From NCBI GenBank assembly GCA_023132505.1, contig JAGLYE010000035.1:1-10752 (forward strand): DNA of 10,752 nucleotides. Direction: 5' to 3'. The notes under the pieces are model-generated. The model searched no databases and had not been told where the DNA came from. It was given only the letters and a program-made list of their open reading frames with translations. Source of the stretch: Bacteroidales bacterium. GTDB taxonomy: Bacteria; Bacteroidota; Bacteroidia; Bacteroidales; B18-G4. This document shows, one piece after another, positions 7,342-10,752 of the stretch. Numbering within the stretch: the first letter of the stretch is position 1; each line of letters begins with the position of its first letter. Position numbers and translations under genes: made by a program.

Positions 7342-7397
7342 AATGATCAGTGATGAATGTTTATCCTAACATAACCGTTCATTGCTGATCATTTTTT
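7342..7397 (+). terminator. Long stem-loop followed by T-run, terminator-like
   Basis: AATGATCAGTGATGAATG (7342-7359) pairs with CGTTCATTGCTGATCATT (7376-7393) over 18 positions, with only G-U wobbles breaking strict complementarity, around a 16-base loop. Six Ts (7392-7397) follow. This has the form of a plus-strand intrinsic terminator and would shield the tetR promoter from upstream transcription. Its left arm is also the right half of the junction repeat at 7321-7359, so it may instead be a remnant repeat end. Confidence 0.5.
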
Positions 7398-7450
7398 ATG
7401 CTCTTTATTCTACACAAGATATCATTTTATTATTTATTTATTATTAGTAG

Positions 7451-7482
7451 CTTGGAAACTAAATTAGTTTTTAGTTTCTTTG
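7451..7482 (+). promoter_or_regulatory. Putative promoter with palindromic operator ahead of the tetR-type gene
   Basis: A CTTG box (7451-7454) is followed after 20 bases by TTTCTTTG (7475-7482), an imperfect match to the Bacteroidota -33/-7 arrangement (TTTG, 19-21 bases, TAnnTTTG). Within the spacer is AAACTAAATTAGTTT (7456-7470), a perfect 7+1+7 palindrome, with a further direct TTAGTTT at 7471-7477. A palindrome between promoter boxes is where a TetR-type repressor would be expected to bind; the link to the gene at 7569 is inference. Confidence 0.4.
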
Positions 7483-7568
7483 CATTCCAATATATTTTAA
7501 TTGGCCAAAAGTGGAGGTATTCAATATAATGAGTACGTACGCAATATTGAGAAGTACAACTGTGAATC

Positions 7569-8126
7569 ATGGAAGCAGATATCAAAAAAAAGATTAAAAT
7601 CGCTGGTGCTTTTGAAAAGCACTTTCGGCATTTCGGTTTCAGAAAAACTGCGATGGATGATGTTGCAGCCGAACTGGGTGTGAGTAAGAAAACCATTTAT
7701 AAACACTTTACTTCGAAGGATGATATTTTTTATTTCATCATCAGCAGGAAGGCGGAAGCAAGAAGGATAATGATCGAAAAGAAGATCATGCACATTGGCT
7801 CTGCAGGAGCAAAGATGGAAGAGATGATCAGGATCAACTTCACCGAATTCAGGAAGATCCATAAACGGAAGGCACATGCCTTTAATGATCGCTTTCAGTC
7901 AGAGATCGCTGCCGGGGCTTTCAGGGAAGCTTTCCATCAGATTGTGAGCGATATTATTGATGAAGGGGTGAATAATAATGAGTTTGACGTATGCGACCAT
8001 GGAATGACCGTCAGGTATATACAGGCTCTTATGACGGAAACTGTGAGGTATCTGCGCGAGGATCAGTCATCCCAACCGGAAGATTTCCTGATCTGTTCAG
8101 TCAATAAACTTCTTAATAAGGAATAA
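7569..8126 (+). CDS. TetR/AcrR-family transcriptional regulator
   Basis: The 185-residue protein is of normal TetR length. The N-terminal DNA-binding domain covers about 6-55, with the helix-turn-helix in TAMDDVAAELGVSKKTIYKHF (27-47) followed by SKDDIF, the family signature. The remaining helical part (about 60-185) is the variable ligand-binding and dimerisation domain; its ligand cannot be predicted. The ATG at 7569 gives a standard short lead-in before the HTH. It lies 52 bases before an RND adaptor gene on the same strand, so it most likely represses its own efflux operon through an operator such as the palindrome at 7456-7470. Another role (activator or a distant target) cannot be excluded. 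Confidence 0.9.
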   Translation: MEADIKKKIKIAGAFEKHFRHFGFRKTAMDDVAAELGVSKKTIYKHFTSKDDIFYFIISRKAEARRIMIEKKIMHIGSAGAKMEEMIRINFTEFRKIHKRKAHAFNDRFQSEIAAGAFREAFHQIVSDIIDEGVNNNEFDVCDHGMTVRYIQALMTETVRYLREDQSSQPEDFLICSVNKLLNKE

Positions 8127-8178
8127 ACAATTAGCAGATTATATTGTCATTTAAACAAATTATAAGAATTAAGAAACC

Positions 8179-9297
8179 ATGCTAAGGAAAATTATTGTAG
8201 TCATTTCAGTCATTGTTATTTTATCTTTATCTGTACTGGCAATGTTTTATTTTGCCGGTCTGAAAGAAGCCCCGGAAATTTTTATTCCTGAGGATGTTGC
8301 CAGGAAAGTGAAGGCCAATCCCGTGAAATATGAGCAGGTAAGCTATATCATCTCTTCCACAGGGCGCCTTGGCTCACAGAGTTATGTGGACATTATTTCA
8401 GAGGTACAGGGAGAGATCCTGGCCGGCAATGTTCCTTTAAAAAAAGGTCAGCGTTTTAAAAAAGGTGATCTGCTCATCAGGATATATGATGAGATCACTG
8501 ATTATAACCTGAAGGCAGCCAAAAGCCGATTTCAAAACAGTATCGCTAACATCCTGCCTGACTTTAAGATCGACTACCCTGAAGATTATCATAAGATCAG
8601 GGATTTCTTCGATGCTGTGAAGATCGATAAACCATTGCCGGCCTTGCCGGAGATCACTTCCGACCAGCAACGGATCTTCCTTGCCAGCAGGAATATCCTC
8701 AACGATTATTTTACCATTAAGAGCAATGAGATCCAGCTTGGGAAGCACCGGATTTGTGCTCCTTTCAATGGAACCTTCACCGAGGTGATGCTGGAAGTTG
8801 GCTCAATAGCCAATCCGGGCAGCCGCCTCGCCAGGATTATCAACACAGGCATGCTTGAACTTGAAGTGCCGATAAATGTGACAGATGTGAAATGGATCAA
8901 TAAGGGAGACAAGGTTTTGGTATCATCTGAGGATGGTTCAGATGAATGGACAGGGACTATTATCAGGAAAGCTGATTATGTCGATCGCAGTACCCAATCG
9001 GTAAGTGTATTCATCAGTGTGATAAATAATGCTGACCATCTCCTTTATGAAGGGCAATATCTCATGGCATCTTTCGACGGGGAGATCACCGGCAACGCCA
9101 TGGAGATTCCGCGCAGGGCAGTCTTTAATAATAATATGGTATATGTTGTCAACGACAGCACACTGCGCAAGGCGGAGATCAATATCCTCAAGATCAATCA
9201 GCAGAGCATGATCTTCAATGGTTTGGATGAAGGTGTGCATGTAGTCGTAGAACCTTTGATCAATGTGGTTGAAGGGGTAGTAGTAGAGATTTATTAA
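8179..9297 (+). CDS. RND efflux periplasmic adaptor (membrane fusion protein, HlyD/AcrA type)
   Basis: This 372-residue protein would link an RND pump to an outer-membrane channel. A single N-terminal membrane anchor (about 5-26) has no lipobox cysteine, so it is anchored by a helix or cleaved rather than lipidated. The first lipoyl half is at 62-105 (SEVQGEI, LKKGQRFKKGDLLIRI), the second at 188-222 (ICAPFNGTFTEVMLEVGS). A beta-barrel follows (about 224-300), then a membrane-proximal domain (305-372). The segment between the lipoyl halves (106-187) is not a simple long coiled hairpin: it holds a Pro/Asp-rich stretch (LPDFKIDYPEDYHKIRDFF, then KPLPALPEI), a variant I recall from Bacteroidota adaptors. 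It lies 52 bases after the regulator and 42 before the pump. Confidence 0.9.
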   Translation: MLRKIIVVISVIVILSLSVLAMFYFAGLKEAPEIFIPEDVARKVKANPVKYEQVSYIISSTGRLGSQSYVDIISEVQGEILAGNVPLKKGQRFKKGDLLIRIYDEITDYNLKAAKSRFQNSIANILPDFKIDYPEDYHKIRDFFDAVKIDKPLPALPEITSDQQRIFLASRNILNDYFTIKSNEIQLGKHRICAPFNGTFTEVMLEVGSIANPGSRLARIINTGMLELEVPINVTDVKWINKGDKVLVSSEDGSDEWTGTIIRKADYVDRSTQSVSVFISVINNADHLLYEGQYLMASFDGEITGNAMEIPRRAVFNNNMVYVVNDSTLRKAEINILKINQQSMIFNGLDEGVHVVVEPLINVVEGVVVEIY

Positions 9298-9339
9298 GCC
9301 ATTGAATATCCTGTTTCAAAATAGTAAATCAAACAGATC

Positions 9340-10752
9340 ATGATCAAGAAACTAGTTACAACATTTGTCAAATATCCCTTTTATGCCAACCTGATCATTG
9401 CTGTTCTGCTCCTTGCAGGTGGACTGGGGTTGTCAGTAATGAAAAAATCTTTTTTCCCTGAACGGTCCACAAGGGATATAGTTGTGAGTGTTGTCTACCC
9501 CGGAGCGTCTCCCAAGGAAATGGAAGAAGGGATTACCATGCGTGTTGAAGAGGCCACCAGGGGCATTGTCGGTATTAAGTGGATTAATTCCACATCCTCC
9601 GAAAACTTTGCCAATGTCAGGATCACCACCACCGGTGATTACGATATAGATGAAATACTGATGGAGGTTAAAAATGCCGTTGACGGGATCACTTCTTTTC
9701 CTGTTGATGCGGAAAAGCCTGTCGTTTATAAGGATAGAAACAAGACCAATGCGCTTTTTATGAGTCTTGTGGGAGATGTAGACCTGCTGACACTTAAAAA
9801 ATATGCTGACGAAATTGAGCTCGACCTGTATAACTCAGGGGTGATGTCACAAATCCAGGTATCGGGCTACCCGGCCCTGGAAATTTCTGTGGAAGCATCA
9901 GAAGAGGATTTGCTCAGGCATAATCTCACTTTCAGTGAAATATCTTTGGCAATTGCCATGAACAACAGGGATATCTCCGCAGGTACGATTCGTTCTGATG
10001 AAGAGGAAATACTGATCCGCTCAAGGGCAAAGACCTATGATCCGGATAAGATCGGAGAGATCATTCTCCGGGCCGACAGTGATGGCAGGTATCTGCGCAT
10101 CCGTGACGTGGCCCAGGTAAAAATGAAGTTTGCCGATGTTCCGAGTGGTGCGTACATGAATAGACAGCAAAGTATCTCCTTTCAGGTGTTTAAACTCAGT
10201 GATGAAGATCTTTCAGAGATCTCATCATTTCTTGATGATTATATCACCGAATTCAATACGGCCAACAATGGTGTAAAATTAGAAGTGACATATAGCTTCC
10301 TTGATATGCTTGGCGACAGGCTTAACCTGCTTTATAGAAATGGAGGGATAGGCCTTTTTCTGATACTGATATCACTCGGCCTGTTCCTGAATCTGCGCTT
10401 GTCCTTATGGGTCGCATGGGGTATCCCGGCTTCCTTCCTTGGAATGTTCATCATGGCATCCCTTTACGGGATCACTATTAATATGATTTCTCTCTTTGGG
10501 ATGATCCTTGTTGTAGGTATCCTCGTTGATGACGGCATCGTGATCGCAGAGAATATTTATACACATTATGAAAGAGGCAAAAGTGCAAAAAGGGCAGCTA
10601 TTGAAGGGACCATGGAAGTATTGCCGGCGGTAACAACCTCTGTTGTGACAACCATGATAGCATTCTCCCCATTACTCTTCCTTCAGGGCCGGATGGAAAT
10701 GATGTTCGAGATGGCTTTTGTTGTGATCTTCAGTCTCCTGTTTTCCCTTGCT
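9340..10752 (+). CDS. RND efflux transporter permease (AcrB/HAE-type), 3'-truncated by window edge
   Basis: The frame is open from the ATG at 9340 to the window end, 471 codons without a stop, about 45 percent of a typical 1000-1050-residue pump. TM1 is at about 13-32. The first periplasmic porter domain follows (about 33-333). TM2-TM6 start near 336, 356, 385, 428 and 456. TM4 carries GILVDDGIVIAENI (393-406) with the proton-relay aspartate pair Asp397/Asp398 expected in RND exporters. The Asp-Asp pair and the TetR/adaptor context favour a multidrug or lipid-like substrate pump over a metal pump, though substrate is not readable from sequence. It should assemble as a trimer in the inner membrane, using the proton gradient, with the adaptor encoded just upstream. 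The TolC partner is not seen and may follow downstream. Confidence 0.95.
   Translation, partial: MIKKLVTTFVKYPFYANLIIAVLLLAGGLGLSVMKKSFFPERSTRDIVVSVVYPGASPKEMEEGITMRVEEATRGIVGIKWINSTSSENFANVRITTTGDYDIDEILMEVKNAVDGITSFPVDAEKPVVYKDRNKTNALFMSLVGDVDLLTLKKYADEIELDLYNSGVMSQIQVSGYPALEISVEASEEDLLRHNLTFSEISLAIAMNNRDISAGTIRSDEEEILIRSRAKTYDPDKIGEIILRADSDGRYLRIRDVAQVKMKFADVPSGAYMNRQQSISFQVFKLSDEDLSEISSFLDDYITEFNTANNGVKLEVTYSFLDMLGDRLNLLYRNGGIGLFLILISLGLFLNLRLSLWVAWGIPASFLGMFIMASLYGITINMISLFGMILVVGILVDDGIVIAENIYTHYERGKSAKRAAIEGTMEVLPAVTTSVVTTMIAFSPLLFLQGRMEMMFEMAFVVIFSLLFSLA

Noticed and set aside
6270..7568. CRISPR array, because of multiple repeated units
   Set aside because: Units are inverted as well as direct, of unequal length and spacing, without uniform spacers or cas genes.
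7529..7600. A 22-codon reading frame with GGAGG 11 bases upstream, overlapping the regulator start
   Set aside because: It is too short to judge, has no recognisable content, and Shine-Dalgarno sequences are little used in this phylum. A leader peptide is possible but unsupported.
7501..7683. 60-residue plus-strand frame starting at TTG
   Set aside because: It overlaps the HTH region of the TetR-type gene in another frame; the regulator frame carries clear family motifs.

Overview
The window looks like chromosomal DNA from a member of the Bacteroidota. The signs are A-rich leaders without Shine-Dalgarno sequences before most genes, a TAnnTTTG-type -7 promoter element, a secreted sortilin/BNR-type protein of the kind common in that phylum, a GIY-YIG mini-nuclease of the MK-YYVYLLEC type surrounded by palindromic repeats, and RND efflux genes of Bacteroidota character. 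This placement is inference from gene style; no rRNA or other taxonomic marker is present. Genes have balanced base composition, while the intergenic block 6270-7568 is mostly AT-rich.

Layout. (1) 1-2795: thiL (5' end cut by the window edge) and uvrC, overlapping by four bases (ATGA), so probably translationally coupled. (2) 2798-2906: two GC-rich hairpin units facing each other, a REP/BIME-like dispersed repeat. (3) 2970-6269: a 1099-residue secreted multi-bladed beta-propeller protein with about ten Asp-boxes, preceded by a plausible -7 element. (4) 6270-7568: an unusual repeat-dense region. An 818-bp unit (6291-7108) bounded by perfect 10-bp inverted ends carries a minus-strand 109-residue GIY-YIG nuclease gene, and that gene sits inside several further sets of inverted repeats. 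A 200-bp AT-rich unit with the same ends (7130-7329) follows directly, then a long hairpin with a T-run (7342-7397). (5) 7451-10752: a TetR-family regulator, an RND periplasmic adaptor and the first 471 codons of an RND inner-membrane pump, all on the plus strand and probably one efflux operon. A 7+7 palindrome in the promoter spacer ahead of the regulator is a good operator candidate.

Functionally, thiL (thiamine diphosphate synthesis) and uvrC (nucleotide excision repair) are housekeeping genes that share an operon without an obvious pathway link. The last three genes form a self-regulated envelope efflux system; no outer-membrane TolC-type gene is visible, so it is either beyond 10752 or elsewhere. 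The most novel part is the GIY-YIG element and its non-coding relative at 6274-7400, which resemble a nuclease-carrying palindromic repeat element with a MITE-like derivative.
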